A stretch of DNA of 64,000 bases from the NCBI RefSeq assembly GCF_900130055.1, contig NZ_FQXU01000016.1:23447-87446 (forward strand), read 5' to 3'. Positions 27,967 to 37,556 of this stretch are shown piece by piece. This DNA is from Clostridium intestinale DSM 6191. Lineage in GTDB: Bacteria; Bacillota; Clostridia; Clostridiales; Clostridiaceae. Made by a program: the position numbers and the translations under genes. The notes under the pieces were generated by a model, which saw only the letters and a program-made list of their open reading frames with translations, was not told the origin of the DNA and did not search any database. Numbering within the stretch: the first letter of the stretch is position 1; each line of letters opens with the position of its first letter.

Positions 27967-28007
27967 AATAAATCCAGTAGATGACTTTTATATCTACTGG
28001 ATTTATT
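27967..28007 (+). terminator. Terminator of the TIM-like/YjbQ/aldolase operon
   Basis: A 16-base perfect stem (AATAAATCCAGTAGAT with its complement) just after the aldolase gene. Confidence 0.85.
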
Positions 28008-28114
28008 AATCTTTATTTGATGTATATTTTTACCATTTTAGATATTTTGTGACCTTTTTCTCCTTTCCTGCATATATTGTTTTTATATAGCACTAACGAA
28101 AGGAGGTGGTATAT

Positions 28115-28342
28115 ATGGCAATAGATAAGCAAAAAACTTCATCTCAACTTACTATTGAAGTTGAAGGTGGAGCTAATGAAGTTGGTAAAACCGTCTATAA
28201 AAAGCTTAGATTTTCCGGCTTAAGTGCTGATTGTAGTGTTGATGATCTTTATGAATTAGCTGAAGCTATAAAAGGTCTTTTAGCTAATGATACTAAAGAT
28301 TTTCTATTAACCGATGTCTTTAAACTAGTTAAGGTTAATTAA
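28115..28342 (+). CDS. DUF1659 family protein
   Basis: A 75-residue protein of the DUF1659 family (ANEVGKTVYKKLRFSGLS), found in firmicutes next to a DUF2922 gene; function unknown. An ATG at 28106 in frame overlaps the AGGAGGTGG ribosome site, so the start is the ATG at 28115. It lies 38 bases before its DUF2922 partner. Confidence 0.85.
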   Translation: MAIDKQKTSSQLTIEVEGGANEVGKTVYKKLRFSGLSADCSVDDLYELAEAIKGLLANDTKDFLLTDVFKLVKVN

Positions 28343-28380
28343 TTCTATAAACAAAATTTAAGACGGAAGGAGGGTTTTCT

Positions 28381-28593
28381 GTGAGTAATGTCTTATCTAT
28401 AAGCTTTATAACTTCTAACGGTTCAAAGGCTTCTTTGTCTATAGCCGATGTTAGAGAAAATGTAACTAAAGAAGAAATAGAACGCTTAATGAATTTAATA
28501 ATTGAAAAAGGTTATTTTGAAACAAAAAACGGTTCTTTGATAGCAATAAATGCTGCCAAGATCATCAAGAAAGAAGAAAATAAAGTAATATAA
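28381..28593 (+). CDS. DUF2922 family protein
   Basis: A 70-residue protein. The sequence LSISFITSNGSKASLSIADVREN and the partner gene place it in DUF2922; function unknown. It starts with GTG, supported by GGAGG at 28368-28372. A terminator follows. Confidence 0.85.
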   Translation: MSNVLSISFITSNGSKASLSIADVRENVTKEEIERLMNLIIEKGYFETKNGSLIAINAAKIIKKEENKVI

Positions 28594-28600
28594 AAATTCA

Positions 28601-28627
28601 GAGTTCAGCATTAATTTTGCTGAACTC
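28601..28627. terminator. Bidirectional terminator between DUF2922 and kdgK
   Basis: GAGTTCAGCA pairs with TGCTGAACTC around TTAATTT, between convergent genes, with A- and T-rich flanks. Confidence 0.75.
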
Positions 28628-28641
28628 TTATTATTTGTTAT

Positions 28642-29589
28642 TTATCTATCTATCCCTTTTTTATTTCCCATAAACGCCATAAGCTGCTCATAATACGGAT
28701 AACCTTCCATGTCACCTTTTACAAGTGTTGCCATAGCACCAACTGCATTGCCTTGTACCGCGCATTCTCTTAAACTTAGGTTTTTTAATACCCCTGATAG
28801 AAATCCTGCTGCAAAACCATCCCCTGCTCCAACTGTATCTTCTGTTGTTACTTGGAACCCTTGTATATATTCCTTCTCAGACTTAGTGGCTACATAACAG
28901 CCTTTTTCTCCAAGCTTAACTACTACTGTTTTGCAGCCCATTTCTAAAAACTTTTCTGAGATGTCTTTTTCATTATCTAATCCTAATAACATTTCTCCCT
29001 CTTCTATTCCAGGGAATATAATGTCTGCCATCTCTGCAATTTTTAGAAGTACAGGTCTTGCTTCTTCTAAAGTCCATAGTTTCAATCTAATATTAGGATC
29101 AAAGGAAATAGTTATTCCGTTCTCTTTTGCAATCTCTAATACCTTAAATACAGTTTCTCTACAGCTTTCAGATAATGCTGGTGTTATTCCTGTAATATGA
29201 ATTATCTTAGTGTCTTTTATATATTCTACATCTAAATCTTCTATGGATAATCTACTTGCAGCAGAGCCTGCTCTATAATAATAAACATTGGGATTGGTAT
29301 TATTAACTCTCTCTTTAAAAAGTATTCCAGTACTTGCACCCTTATCAACTTTTAATCTAGATACATCTACTCCTTCTCCACGAACCGTATTTCTAATGTA
29401 TCTTCCAAACTCATCATCTCCAACTTTTGAAAACCATCCTGCTTCATGTCCTAATCTTGCAAGTGCTATAGCAACATTAGAATCTGCTCCACCTATAGAT
29501 TTACTAAAACCCTCTACAAATCTTAGTGGACCATTAGCTTGAGGATTAAAAAGTACCATAGTTTCTCCAAAGGTTAATACTTCCTTCAT
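28642..29589 (-). CDS. kdgK: 2-keto-3-deoxygluconate kinase
   Basis: PfkB-family sugar kinase. It phosphorylates KDG to KDPG at the end of hexuronate breakdown. The PfkB signatures are GGADSNVAIALARLG near the N-terminus and DTVGAGDGFAAGF, with the catalytic aspartate, near the C-terminus. The 315-residue length is normal. It follows eda by 14 bases in one operon; the next operon encodes the preceding steps (uxaC, uxuA, uxuB). Confidence 0.92.
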   Translation of the reverse strand: MKEVLTFGETMVLFNPQANGPLRFVEGFSKSIGGADSNVAIALARLGHEAGWFSKVGDDEFGRYIRNTVRGEGVDVSRLKVDKGASTGILFKERVNNTNPNVYYYRAGSAASRLSIEDLDVEYIKDTKIIHITGITPALSESCRETVFKVLEIAKENGITISFDPNIRLKLWTLEEARPVLLKIAEMADIIFPGIEEGEMLLGLDNEKDISEKFLEMGCKTVVVKLGEKGCYVATKSEKEYIQGFQVTTEDTVGAGDGFAAGFLSGVLKNLSLRECAVQGNAVGAMATLVKGDMEGYPYYEQLMAFMGNKKGIDR

Positions 29590-29603
29590 TTTTATACCCC
29601 CAC

Positions 29604-30251
29604 CTAAATAGTATTCCTAGCTTCTCTTACTTTTTCCACAAATTCAGCTGCTACTTTTGTGATTTCTTCATAGTTTCCTGTTTTAGCTCCTTTAGTAAGA
29701 TCTCCACCTGTACCTACTGCTATAGCTCCAGCTTTTATCCACTCTGCTACATTGTCTAAATTTACTCCTCCAGTAGGCATAAAATTAGCTTGTGGCAGCG
29801 GTGCTTTGAAAGAACTTATAATGGATGGACCATAAGCATTTCCCGGGAATACTTTTAATATTTCTACACCATATTCTAAAGCTTCTACAATTTCAGTTAC
29901 TGTCATTATTCCTGGTATAACAGCTACCCCGTATCTATTACACATTTTTAGAGTTTCTATGCTTAGGCATGGACTAACAATAAATTCTGCTCCAGCAAGT
30001 ATACAAGCCCTTGCTGTTTCAGGATCAAGTACAGTTCCTGCTCCTATAATTACATCTTCCCCTCTATATGTTTCCGATAATTCCTTAATTATATCTACAG
30101 CACCAGGCACAGTCATGGTAATTTCAAGTGCCTTAATACCTCCATTTTTAACCGCTTCAATTATTTTAATTGCTTCTCCTTTTGACTCAGCTCTTATAAC
30201 TGCAACTACCCCTGTATCAACTATGTTTTTTATAATCTCTGAACGTTTCAT
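29604..30251 (-). CDS. eda: KDPG/KHG aldolase
   Basis: Class I aldolase. Splits 2-keto-3-deoxy-6-phosphogluconate to pyruvate and glyceraldehyde 3-phosphate. EITMTVPGAV, IIGAGTVLDPETA, the Schiff-base lysine in LKVFPGNAYGP and MPTGGVNLDNV are all present. The 215-residue length is right. First gene of the eda-kdgK operon, divergent from an AraC regulator. Confidence 0.93.
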   Translation of the reverse strand: MKRSEIIKNIVDTGVVAVIRAESKGEAIKIIEAVKNGGIKALEITMTVPGAVDIIKELSETYRGEDVIIGAGTVLDPETARACILAGAEFIVSPCLSIETLKMCNRYGVAVIPGIMTVTEIVEALEYGVEILKVFPGNAYGPSIISSFKAPLPQANFMPTGGVNLDNVAEWIKAGAIAVGTGGDLTKGAKTGNYEEITKVAAEFVEKVREARNTI

Positions 30252-30403
30252 TAGATTATATCCTCCCTCTTAATCATTAATAATTTAAATTTATAACTTT
30301 TAAACAATATTTTCTTTCATTTTTTTGCTATAAAGTATAAAATTATTGCATTAATCATAAAATTCTTATATTCTAAAAATAAGCTTATTTAAGGAGGTTA
30401 TCT

Positions 30404-31636
30404 ATGAATGTTGGAATTGATAATATAGATGAAGGTATTTATAACATATGCTCTTTAATTCATAACTTAGTTAATATAGATGTGGAGTTTTTTGATAGTT
30501 CTCATAACTCTTCTCTTCAATTATTCAAGTTCCAAAAACCCCTTATAATAGAAGACTTAAGATTTTCAAGTATATTAGATATGGAGAATCTTCTTAAGAA
30601 TAAAAACTCCAATGATTTATTGTACTACACTGATAATTTTAATCTTAATTATTTGTGTTTAGGAATTTTTACTGAACAAAACTATTCTTCTGGAACAATT
30701 ATTGTAGGCCCTTTTCTCTCAGATATTCCAGATGACTTATTAATATCTAAGATCATTCAATTAAATAATCTTCCTCTTGGATATAGGCAAGAACTTAGAG
30801 AATACTACAAAGCCATTACTATATTAGATAGTAAAACTTATAAAAATATAGGCTCTCTTATGGTAAATCTATCGTCAAATCCTCTTATTAATAGCAATAT
30901 ATCCTTTGTTCAAAGCAATAATGGTATTTCAAATATAAAGGACTCCCAAGAGACAGATGATAGAAAGTTTTATTCTGATATAGAATTTAGATATAAATTA
31001 GAAAGAGAAATTCAGAATTCAGTAGCTAAAGGTGAAAGTGAAGAAGCACTCAAGCTTATGAACAGCTTTGAGTTTAATCCAACCCACAGAGTTCCTAATA
31101 ACCCTTTAAGAGCATGGAAAAATTACGGTTTTGTTATTAATACTCTTCTTAGAATAGGTGCAGATAAAGGTGGAGTTTCCCCTATTTATATACACAATAT
31201 TTCTGATAAGTTCGCTATATTGATAGAAAAAGTAACAAGTAAGGCAGAATTGGATAGTTTATTGAAAGAGATGACTTTACAATATTGTGATCTAGTAAAA
31301 AGTTTTTCAATTTCTCAATATAGTCCTGTAGTAGGAAAATGTATTGATTATATAAAAGTAAATTTCTACAACAAGATATCTTTAAAGACTATATCTAATG
31401 AAATAGGAATAAGCCCTTCTCACCTTTCAAGAATGTTTAAGAAGGAGACTAACTTTACTATAACTGAATTTATAAATAAAATGAAAATTGAAGAAGCAAA
31501 ATTTCTAATAAAGCAAAATAAGCTTTCCATTACAGATATTGCTTTAAAGGTAGGTTTTGAAAACCATAATTATTTTTGTTCAGTATTTAAAAAACTAACT
31601 TATTATACTCCAAAAGAATATTTACTAAAGGCTTAA
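30404..31636 (+). CDS. AraC-family transcriptional regulator (hexuronate cluster)
   Basis: A 410-residue regulator with two C-terminal helix-turn-helix motifs (ISLKTISNEIGISPSHLSRMF and ITDIALKVGFENHNYFCSVF). The N-terminal 280 residues form a sensor of a type I cannot name. It is divergent from eda-kdgK, and a TTGCTATA box (30326-30333) in the gap also occurs in the dyad before uxaC. It probably activates the hexuronate genes. Confidence 0.85.
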   Translation: MNVGIDNIDEGIYNICSLIHNLVNIDVEFFDSSHNSSLQLFKFQKPLIIEDLRFSSILDMENLLKNKNSNDLLYYTDNFNLNYLCLGIFTEQNYSSGTIIVGPFLSDIPDDLLISKIIQLNNLPLGYRQELREYYKAITILDSKTYKNIGSLMVNLSSNPLINSNISFVQSNNGISNIKDSQETDDRKFYSDIEFRYKLEREIQNSVAKGESEEALKLMNSFEFNPTHRVPNNPLRAWKNYGFVINTLLRIGADKGGVSPIYIHNISDKFAILIEKVTSKAELDSLLKEMTLQYCDLVKSFSISQYSPVVGKCIDYIKVNFYNKISLKTISNEIGISPSHLSRMFKKETNFTITEFINKMKIEEAKFLIKQNKLSITDIALKVGFENHNYFCSVFKKLTYYTPKEYLLKA

Positions 31637-31668
31637 AGCTGATTACTCTAAATCAGCTTTAAGCCTTT
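31627..31668. terminator. Bidirectional terminator between two AraC-family genes
   Basis: An 18-base stem (AAAGGCTTAAAGCTGATT with its complement) and 6-base loop that overlaps both stop codons of the converging genes. Confidence 0.8.
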
Positions 31669-32531
31669 TACTCTTTATACATGCTTTCATAGAATTGCTT
31701 TGGTGTTACTCCATACTCATTTTTAAAAGCTCTAAAAAAATTAGAATAATCCCCAAAACCACATTTTTTATATACCTCTTTTATAGATATATTATTAAGT
31801 ATAAGTTCCTTTGCCTGAATAAGCTTCTTTTGAACTATATATTTATGAATTGTTGTACCTGTATGTCTCTTAAACTCTCTTGAAAGATGAAACTTACTAA
31901 GATAACAATACTCTGCAAGTTCATCTATTGTTATGTCCTCTTCAATATTATTATTTATGTACTCTATTATGCTATCTATTAAATTGCTCTTTTTTATATC
32001 TATATCAAGCACAATATCTTTATTAAACAATATGGTATTTATATAAACCATAAGCTCAGTAATATAAGCTGAATATAAAAGTTCATAACCAAAACCTTTA
32101 TTTTTTTGAACACTTAATATCTTATTTAATACTAATCTGATATTTTTTTGAGTTTCAAAGTCCATTCTTAAAACATTTTTTTTCTTATCACTTTCAAAAC
32201 AAAGAGTTAGATCTGTTTCTTCACTTGATATTTTCCTTAAAAAAGATCTATTTAACCATAATACAATTCTCTCATAAGCTGCATCCTTGTTATTTATAAT
32301 TGCCTTGTGAAGTTCCTTTGAATTAATAAGTACTATATCACCAGGTGCTAAATTATATATTCTACCTTCTATATGGTAAGTTACATCTCCAGAAATAAAA
32401 AGATAACATTCATAAAAATCATGATGATGAAGGCTCACTCCTGTCATTTCAGTATTTTTATAATGAAATATTTCATAATCAGTAGAAAGCATATACTGTC
32501 TATTTGAGTACTGCTGAACCTTATTTCTCAT
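31668..32531 (-). CDS. AraC-family regulator with N-terminal cupin domain
   Basis: A 287-residue regulator. The N-terminal cupin (HHHDFYECYLFISGDVTYHIEG, about residues 35-58) senses a sugar, and two C-terminal helix-turn-helix motifs (ITIDELAEYCYLSKFHLSREF, ISIKEVYKKCGFGDYSNFFRAF) bind DNA. It is divergent from uxaC-uxuA-uxuB, and an 11-base dyad lies between them, so it is the likely direct controller of that operon. Confidence 0.88.
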   Translation of the reverse strand: MRNKVQQYSNRQYMLSTDYEIFHYKNTEMTGVSLHHHDFYECYLFISGDVTYHIEGRIYNLAPGDIVLINSKELHKAIINNKDAAYERIVLWLNRSFLRKISSEETDLTLCFESDKKKNVLRMDFETQKNIRLVLNKILSVQKNKGFGYELLYSAYITELMVYINTILFNKDIVLDIDIKKSNLIDSIIEYINNNIEEDITIDELAEYCYLSKFHLSREFKRHTGTTIHKYIVQKKLIQAKELILNNISIKEVYKKCGFGDYSNFFRAFKNEYGVTPKQFYESMYKE

Positions 32532-32570
32532 TTAAAACTCCTTTATTATTTGAGCAATTTTTGCATGTTA

Positions 32571-32613
32571 TATAGCAATAATAACATACTTTTTAATTTT
32601 TGTTATTGCTATA
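32571..32613. promoter_or_regulatory. Inverted repeat TATAGCAATAA/TTATTGCTATA before uxaC
   Basis: Perfect 11-base arms (32571-32581 and 32603-32613) between the divergent AraC and uxaC genes. A candidate operator for one of the two AraC-family regulators; a TTGCTATA half-site recurs at 30326. Confidence 0.5.
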
Positions 32614-32663
32614 ATCAAATTGTAAAAAAGATTATACTTTCAAACTTAATTGAGGTGATGTTA

Positions 32664-34055
32664 TTGTTAGATAACGATTTTATATTAAACGGCAAGACGG
32701 CTCAAAGTATTTATAATAGTGTTGCAAAAAATGCTCCGATTTATGACTACCATTGTCATTTATCTGCTAAAGAAATATATGAAGACAACACATTTAATAA
32801 TATTTCTAAGATTTTTCTTGGATTTGATCACTATAAGTGGAGAGCAATGAGATATGCTGGAGTTCCTGAAAAGTATGTAACAGGAGATTCAGATGATCTT
32901 AGTAAATTTAAAATGTGGGCAAAAACTTGTGAAAGATTAATAGGAAGCCCTTTATATCATTGGACAAATTTAGAGCTTAAAAACTTCTTTGGTGTAACTG
33001 AAATTTTAAAAGAAAATAATTCTGAAGAAATTTATAATTATTGCAATAAAAAAATCAAAGATGAAAATCTATCTCCTGTAAAGTTTATAGAAAACTCTAA
33101 TGTAAAGCTTATATGTACTACTGACGATCCAATTGATGATTTAGAATATCATAAACTATTAGCTGAAAAAAGTGATTTAACTTTTAAAGTACTTCCAACC
33201 TTTAGACCAGATAAATCACTAAATTTATTAAATAAAGACTTTGAGGATTATATTGAAAAACTTTCAACTGTAACTTCTATAGATATTAAAACCTACTCAG
33301 ATTTCTTGAAGGCTATAAAATTAAGAGTTAGCTATTTTAATGAAGCTGGCTGTAAGCTTTCAGACCACTCTCTTGAAAGTTTAGAATACTTCTCCACAGA
33401 TGAATCTGAAGTAAGCCTAATTTTTAGTAGAAGATTAAAATGTGATTCTATCTCAAAGTCTGAGGCAGAGAAATATAAGTTCTTTACTTTAAAACAACTT
33501 GCTAAAGAATATAATGATAAAAACTGGGTAATGCAGCTACATATAGGAGCTCTTAGAAACAATAATGAAGTAATGCAAGGTAAGACAGGTCCTGATTCTG
33601 GTTTTGATATTACTAATGATTTTGAAATTGCATCCCATATTTCAAAATTACTTAATGATATTAATAATGAAGCCTCCTTACCAAAAACCATACTTTATAC
33701 CCTAAACCCAAAAGATAACATAGTTTTATCAACTCTTCCTCAATGTTTTAGTGAAGATGGTGTTCAAGGTAAAGTACAGTTTGGTACAGCTTGGTGGTTA
33801 AATGACCATAAAAGAGGTATTACTGATCACTTAACTTCCCTAGGAGAACAAGGAATGTTAGCTTATTCTCTAGGAATGCTTACTGATTCAAGAAGTTTTC
33901 TATCCTATGCTAGACATGAATACTTTAGAAGAATTTTATGCAGCTTTATAGGAAACCTTGTAGACTCTGGTGAATTTGAAAATGATGATGAACTTCTTAA
34001 AGAAATAGTTGAAGCTATATGCTTTAAAAATATAAAGAAATATTTAGAAATGTAG
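32664..34055 (+). CDS. uxaC: Glucuronate isomerase
   Basis: Isomerises D-glucuronate to D-fructuronate and D-galacturonate to D-tagaturonate. The N-terminal metal site is [12 protein letters not shown], and [13 protein letters not shown] and [13 protein letters not shown] are family motifs. The start is set at TTG 32664, because GAGGTG at 32652-32657 runs directly into the ATG at 32658 and only the TTG has normal spacing. This gives 463 residues, as in the family. The frame is open back to 32550, but that extension is low-complexity and not homologous. First gene of uxaC-uxuA-uxuB. Confidence 0.93.
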   Translation: MLDNDFILNGKTAQSIYNSVAKNAPIYDYHCHLSAKEIYEDNTFNNISKIFLGFDHYKWRAMRYAGVPEKYVTGDSDDLSKFKMWAKTCERLIGSPLYHWTNLELKNFFGVTEILKENNSEEIYNYCNKKIKDENLSPVKFIENSNVKLICTTDDPIDDLEYHKLLAEKSDLTFKVLPTFRPDKSLNLLNKDFEDYIEKLSTVTSIDIKTYSDFLKAIKLRVSYFNEAGCKLSDHSLESLEYFSTDESEVSLIFSRRLKCDSISKSEAEKYKFFTLKQLAKEYNDKNWVMQLHIGALRNNNEVMQGKTGPDSGFDITNDFEIASHISKLLNDINNEASLPKTILYTLNPKDNIVLSTLPQCFSEDGVQGKVQFGTAWWLNDHKRGITDHLTSLGEQGMLAYSLGMLTDSRSFLSYARHEYFRRILCSFIGNLVDSGEFENDDELLKEIVEAICFKNIKKYLEM

Positions 34056-34068
34056 GAGGAATAAACTT

Positions 34069-35124
34069 ATGAAATTATCATTTAGATGGTACGGAAATGA
34101 TGATCCTGTAAAAATAGAATATATTAGACAAATCCCAAGCATGCACAGTATTGTAACTGCAATATATGATGTTCCTGTAGGTGAAAAATGGAGTATGGAC
34201 AGCATATTATCTCTTAAAGAAACAGTTGAAAATGCTGGTTTAAATTTTGATGTAATTGAAAGTGTTCCTGTACATGAAGACATTAAACTTGGCTTATCTA
34301 CAAGAGATAAATATATAGAAAACTATAAAGAAAACATAAGAAACCTAGGTAAAGCTGGGGTTAAAGTAATATGTTACAACTTTATGCCTGTATTTGACTG
34401 GACAAGAACTCAGTTAGATAAGGTATTAGATGATGGTTCAACTGCTTTAGTTTATTATGTTGATCAAATTAAAGACATGGACCCACTTACTGGTGAACTT
34501 TCTTTACCAGGTTGGGATTCAAGTTATACTAAAGAAAGTCTTAAAGAAGTATTTGATAAATACTCGAAGATAACTAAAGAGGATTTATGGAACAGTCTTG
34601 AATATTTCCTTAAAGAAATAATACCTGTTGCTGAGGAAGCTGGAGTTAAGATGGCAATCCATCCAGATGATCCACCATATGATATTTTTGGTCTTCCAAG
34701 AATAATTACAAACGAAGAAAACCTAGATAGGTTCTTAAAACTTGTTGATAGTGAATACAATGGTTTAACTTTCTGTACTGGTTCTCTTGGATCTGGAAGC
34801 TTTAATGATGTAGTAAAAATGATAGATAAATATGCTGCTCAAAGACGTATCCACTTCATGCATGTTAGAAATGTTAAGCTTCTTGATGATGGCGGTTTTG
34901 AAGAAAGTGCTCATTATTCACCTTGTGGTTCTTTAGACCTTGTTGAAATAATGAAAGCTCTTCATAAACACAATTATGAAGGATACCTTCGCCCAGACCA
35001 CGGAAGAATGATTTGGGGAGAAACAGGAAGAGCTGGTTATGGATTATATGACCGTGCTTTAGGAGCAATGTACTTAACAGGAATATGGGAAACACTAACT
35101 AAAACAGATAAAGGAGAAAAATAA
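34069..35124 (+). CDS. uxuA: Mannonate dehydratase
   Basis: Removes water from D-mannonate to give 2-keto-3-deoxygluconate. It is a TIM-barrel enzyme with a divalent metal; [34 protein letters not shown] and [13 protein letters not shown] are family hallmarks. The 351-residue length is right. It lies 13 bases after uxaC and one base before the SDR gene. Confidence 0.95.
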   Translation: MKLSFRWYGNDDPVKIEYIRQIPSMHSIVTAIYDVPVGEKWSMDSILSLKETVENAGLNFDVIESVPVHEDIKLGLSTRDKYIENYKENIRNLGKAGVKVICYNFMPVFDWTRTQLDKVLDDGSTALVYYVDQIKDMDPLTGELSLPGWDSSYTKESLKEVFDKYSKITKEDLWNSLEYFLKEIIPVAEEAGVKMAIHPDDPPYDIFGLPRIITNEENLDRFLKLVDSEYNGLTFCTGSLGSGSFNDVVKMIDKYAAQRRIHFMHVRNVKLLDDGGFEESAHYSPCGSLDLVEIMKALHKHNYEGYLRPDHGRMIWGETGRAGYGLYDRALGAMYLTGIWETLTKTDKGEK

Positions 35125-35125
35125 A

Positions 35126-35983
35126 ATGAAACTTCCATTTAATATAGATTTAACTGATAAAGTAGTTGTTATAACAGGTGGCGCTGGAGTTATTGGGGGG
35201 TATTGGGTAGATGCTCTTGCAGAATGTGGTGCAAAAGTAGCAATACTTGACCTAAAACTTGAAAATGCTGAAAGAAAAGCAGCTGAAGTTATAGCTAATG
35301 GTAAAATAGCTTTAGGTGTTGAGGCAAATGTTTTAAATAAAGAAAGCCTTAAAAAAGCTCATGAGCTTATATTAGAAAAATTCGGACCATGCGACATACT
35401 TATAAATGGTGCTGGAGGAAATAATCCAAAGGGAACAACAACAAAAGAATACTTATTCCCAGAAGATTTAGCTGAAGATAACAAGGATTTAATTACTTTC
35501 TTTGATTTAGATGAGCAAGGAGTAAGATTTGTATTTGACCTTAACTTCCTTGGAACTTTACTACCATCACAAGAATTTGCAAGAGATATGATAGGTAGAG
35601 AAGGTTGCAGTATAATAAATGTTTCTTCAATGAATGCATTTACTCCACTCACAAAGATACCTGCATATTCAGGTGCAAAAGCAGCTATATCAAACTTTAC
35701 TCAATGGCTTGCAGTACACTTTGCTAAGGTAGGAATAAGAGTAAATGCTATAGCTCCTGGATTCCTTGTAACAGCTCAAAATGCTGCTCTTTTAAAGAAT
35801 CCTGATGGAAGCCTAACTGAGCGTTCACACAAAATACTAAACAGTACTCCAATGGGAAGATTCGGTGAACCAGAAGAGCTTATAGGAGCATTATTATTCT
35901 TAGTAAATGAATCTGCTTCAAGCTTTATAAATGGTGTAGTTCTTCCGATTGACGGCGGATTTTCAGCATATTCTGGTGTTTAA
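35126..35983 (+). CDS. uxuB: SDR-family fructuronate reductase (D-mannonate oxidoreductase)
   Basis: Short-chain dehydrogenase with TGGAGVIGG (nucleotide site), NGAGG, and catalytic S and YxxxK (NVSSMNAF, YSGAKAA). The 285-residue length fits the firmicute YjmF type that replaces the polyol-dehydrogenase-type UxuB in hexuronate operons. Its place directly after uxaC and uxuA supplies the missing fructuronate-to-mannonate step. Confidence 0.88.
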   Translation: MKLPFNIDLTDKVVVITGGAGVIGGYWVDALAECGAKVAILDLKLENAERKAAEVIANGKIALGVEANVLNKESLKKAHELILEKFGPCDILINGAGGNNPKGTTTKEYLFPEDLAEDNKDLITFFDLDEQGVRFVFDLNFLGTLLPSQEFARDMIGREGCSIINVSSMNAFTPLTKIPAYSGAKAAISNFTQWLAVHFAKVGIRVNAIAPGFLVTAQNAALLKNPDGSLTERSHKILNSTPMGRFGEPEELIGALLFLVNESASSFINGVVLPIDGGFSAYSGV

Positions 35984-36004
35984 TAAGATTTGTAAATATA
36001 TTAG

Positions 36005-36030
36005 TAAAGTCCAGCAAAAGCTGGACTTTA
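36005..36030 (+). terminator. Terminator of the uxaC-uxuA-uxuB operon
   Basis: TAAAGTCCAGC pairs with GCTGGACTTTA around AAAA, 21 bases after the stop codon. Confidence 0.8.
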
Positions 36031-36108
36031 TATTATATATAAAAGTATTCATTAAAGAAAGACTCATTTCATCACTATTAAAAACACAATTTTTTTCTAT
36101 ATTCTATT

Positions 36109-36417
36109 CTAATAATCCCAATGATTTTTCTTCATATCAACATGATTTTCATCTTTAAAGGATACACCTTCTTCTAGTAGCAAAAATCGTTGTTCCCGCC
36201 ATCCCGGTGCCAATCTTCCAGCATGATTTACCACACGATGACATGGATATCTACCATAAAATTCTGCCATACTTAGAACTTTCCCCACAAGTCTTGCATT
36301 TTTGTCTCTGCCAATAAGGCTGGCAATTTGTCCATAGGTGGCTACTTTCCCTTCTGGAATTTCCTCTACAACTGAAAGTATTTCATATATTAATTGTTCA
36401 TTCATAATCTTTTTCAT
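36109..36417 (-). CDS. MGMT-family DNA repair/alkyltransferase-like protein
   Basis: A 102-residue protein consisting only of the DNA-binding domain of O6-alkylguanine alkyltransferase. KVATYGQIASLIG and RLVGKVLS match the family. PCHRVVNHAGRLAPGW keeps the reactive cysteine that the alkyltransferase-like (YbaZ) proteins replace by tryptophan. It lacks the usual N-terminal domain, so it may repair or only flag alkylated bases. A GGAGA ribosome site lies before the ATG at 36417. Confidence 0.85.
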   Translation of the reverse strand: MKKIMNEQLIYEILSVVEEIPEGKVATYGQIASLIGRDKNARLVGKVLSMAEFYGRYPCHRVVNHAGRLAPGWREQRFLLLEEGVSFKDENHVDMKKNHWDY

Positions 36418-36470
36418 GTATTCTCCAAACTCTTATTTCTAAAGTAAATACATAAATATTTTAAATTTCC

Positions 36471-36722
36471 TTAACCTTGAAGCCCATTTGATTGTCTTTC
36501 CATATTTTCTATAACAACATCATAAATTTCTCCTAAAGATGAGCAATACTCAAGTACTTTCCATGGAATATTTGTGTGAAAGTGAATTTTTATTAATTCT
36601 TCATCACCAACTGCAAGTAAAGAATCACCTTCAATATTTTTTGTTATATAATCATTTATTTCATCTTCTGAAAGGTTTTTCCCTTCAATTAATAACTGTG
36701 TGTCAAATTTATATTCTATCAT
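36471..36722 (-). CDS. Stand-alone FakA/DAK-like C-terminal domain protein
   Basis: 83 residues resembling one internal domain of the fatty-acid kinase FakA/YloV (DegV partner): LIEGKNLSEDEINDYI, GDSLLAVGDEELIKIHFHTN, and WKVLEYCSSLGEIYDVVIENM. The kinase (DAK2) domain is absent, both here and nearby. It has its own AAAGGAG ribosome site. It could be a domain relic or a functional binding module; I cannot decide. Confidence 0.7.
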   Translation of the reverse strand: MIEYKFDTQLLIEGKNLSEDEINDYITKNIEGDSLLAVGDEELIKIHFHTNIPWKVLEYCSSLGEIYDVVIENMERQSNGLQG

Positions 36723-36789
36723 AATTAATTTATCTCCTTTTCTATTTTAAGATCTATTATATTATATAAAGCTAAATATTCATACTAAT

Positions 36790-37512
36790 TTACTCAAACA
36801 AATAACGTATCATCTTTTCAGGATTCTCTAAAAACTTTCTTGTTATCATGTAATTATCAGTCTTTTTGTAGGTGGTTTTATTAATTCCATTATCATCAAT
36901 AACAAATATATCTGCATCTGGATACGCCATCAGTATAGGTGAATGAGTAGCTATAATAAACTGAGAATTTTGCTTTACAAGTTCATTAATAACAGTCAGC
37001 ATAGACATCTGTTTTATTGGGGATAGCGCAGCCTCTGGTTCATCTAAAATATATAACCCATTTCCACCAAACCTGTTAGTCATAAGAGTAATAAAGCTTT
37101 CACCATGTGACATTTTATGTAATGAAGTTCCTCCATAGCTATGTATAGCACCTAATTTTTCTATTTCTGTAGCTACATTATAAAAACTTTCTGCTCTTAG
37201 AAAAAATCCATCCTTAGGACGCTTCACACTTTTTACTACAGTAATATACTTATATAAATCAGAATGAGTTTCCATTGATGAAAAGTTAAAATTTTTAGTT
37301 CCACCTTCTGCATTAAAGCCACTATTAACTGCAATAGCTTCTAGTAACGTTGATTTCCCACTACCATTTTCACCAACAAAAAAAGTTACATTGCTTGATA
37401 AAGCTAAACTATTTAAATTACTAACAACAGGTAAATTCTTAATATAGCTCTCTTCTTCATAAATTTCTTTTTTTAAACGGATTTCTTTTATATACATATT
37501 ATCTTGTATCAT
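36790..37512 (-). CDS. COG3910-type predicted ATPase (AAA/ABC-like)
   Basis: A 240-residue ATPase. Walker A is FFVGENGSGKSTLLEAI, the signature region is MSHGESFITLM, Walker B is LYILDEPEAALSP, and the H-loop is IIATHSPIL. This is the set found in predicted ATPases of the OLD/RecF-like ABC class. No membrane or transport partner is present. It is 44 bases after a small unknown gene, and the pair is probably one operon. Biological role unknown. Confidence 0.85.
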   Translation of the reverse strand: MIQDNMYIKEIRLKKEIYEEESYIKNLPVVSNLNSLALSSNVTFFVGENGSGKSTLLEAIAVNSGFNAEGGTKNFNFSSMETHSDLYKYITVVKSVKRPKDGFFLRAESFYNVATEIEKLGAIHSYGGTSLHKMSHGESFITLMTNRFGGNGLYILDEPEAALSPIKQMSMLTVINELVKQNSQFIIATHSPILMAYPDADIFVIDDNGINKTTYKKTDNYMITRKFLENPEKMIRYLFE

Positions 37513-37556
37513 AGATGTATCACCTCACTTCTCTCATTTCTTTAGTGAAGAGAATA

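Noticed and set aside
32550..32663. N-terminal extension of uxaC by 38 residues
   Set aside because: The frame is open, but the extension is rich in N, C, Y and I, contains the regulatory dyad, lacks a ribosome site and is not found in the family.
35949..36158. A 69-codon frame over the end of the uxuB gene and its terminator
   Set aside because: It runs through a terminator hairpin and has no ribosome site.
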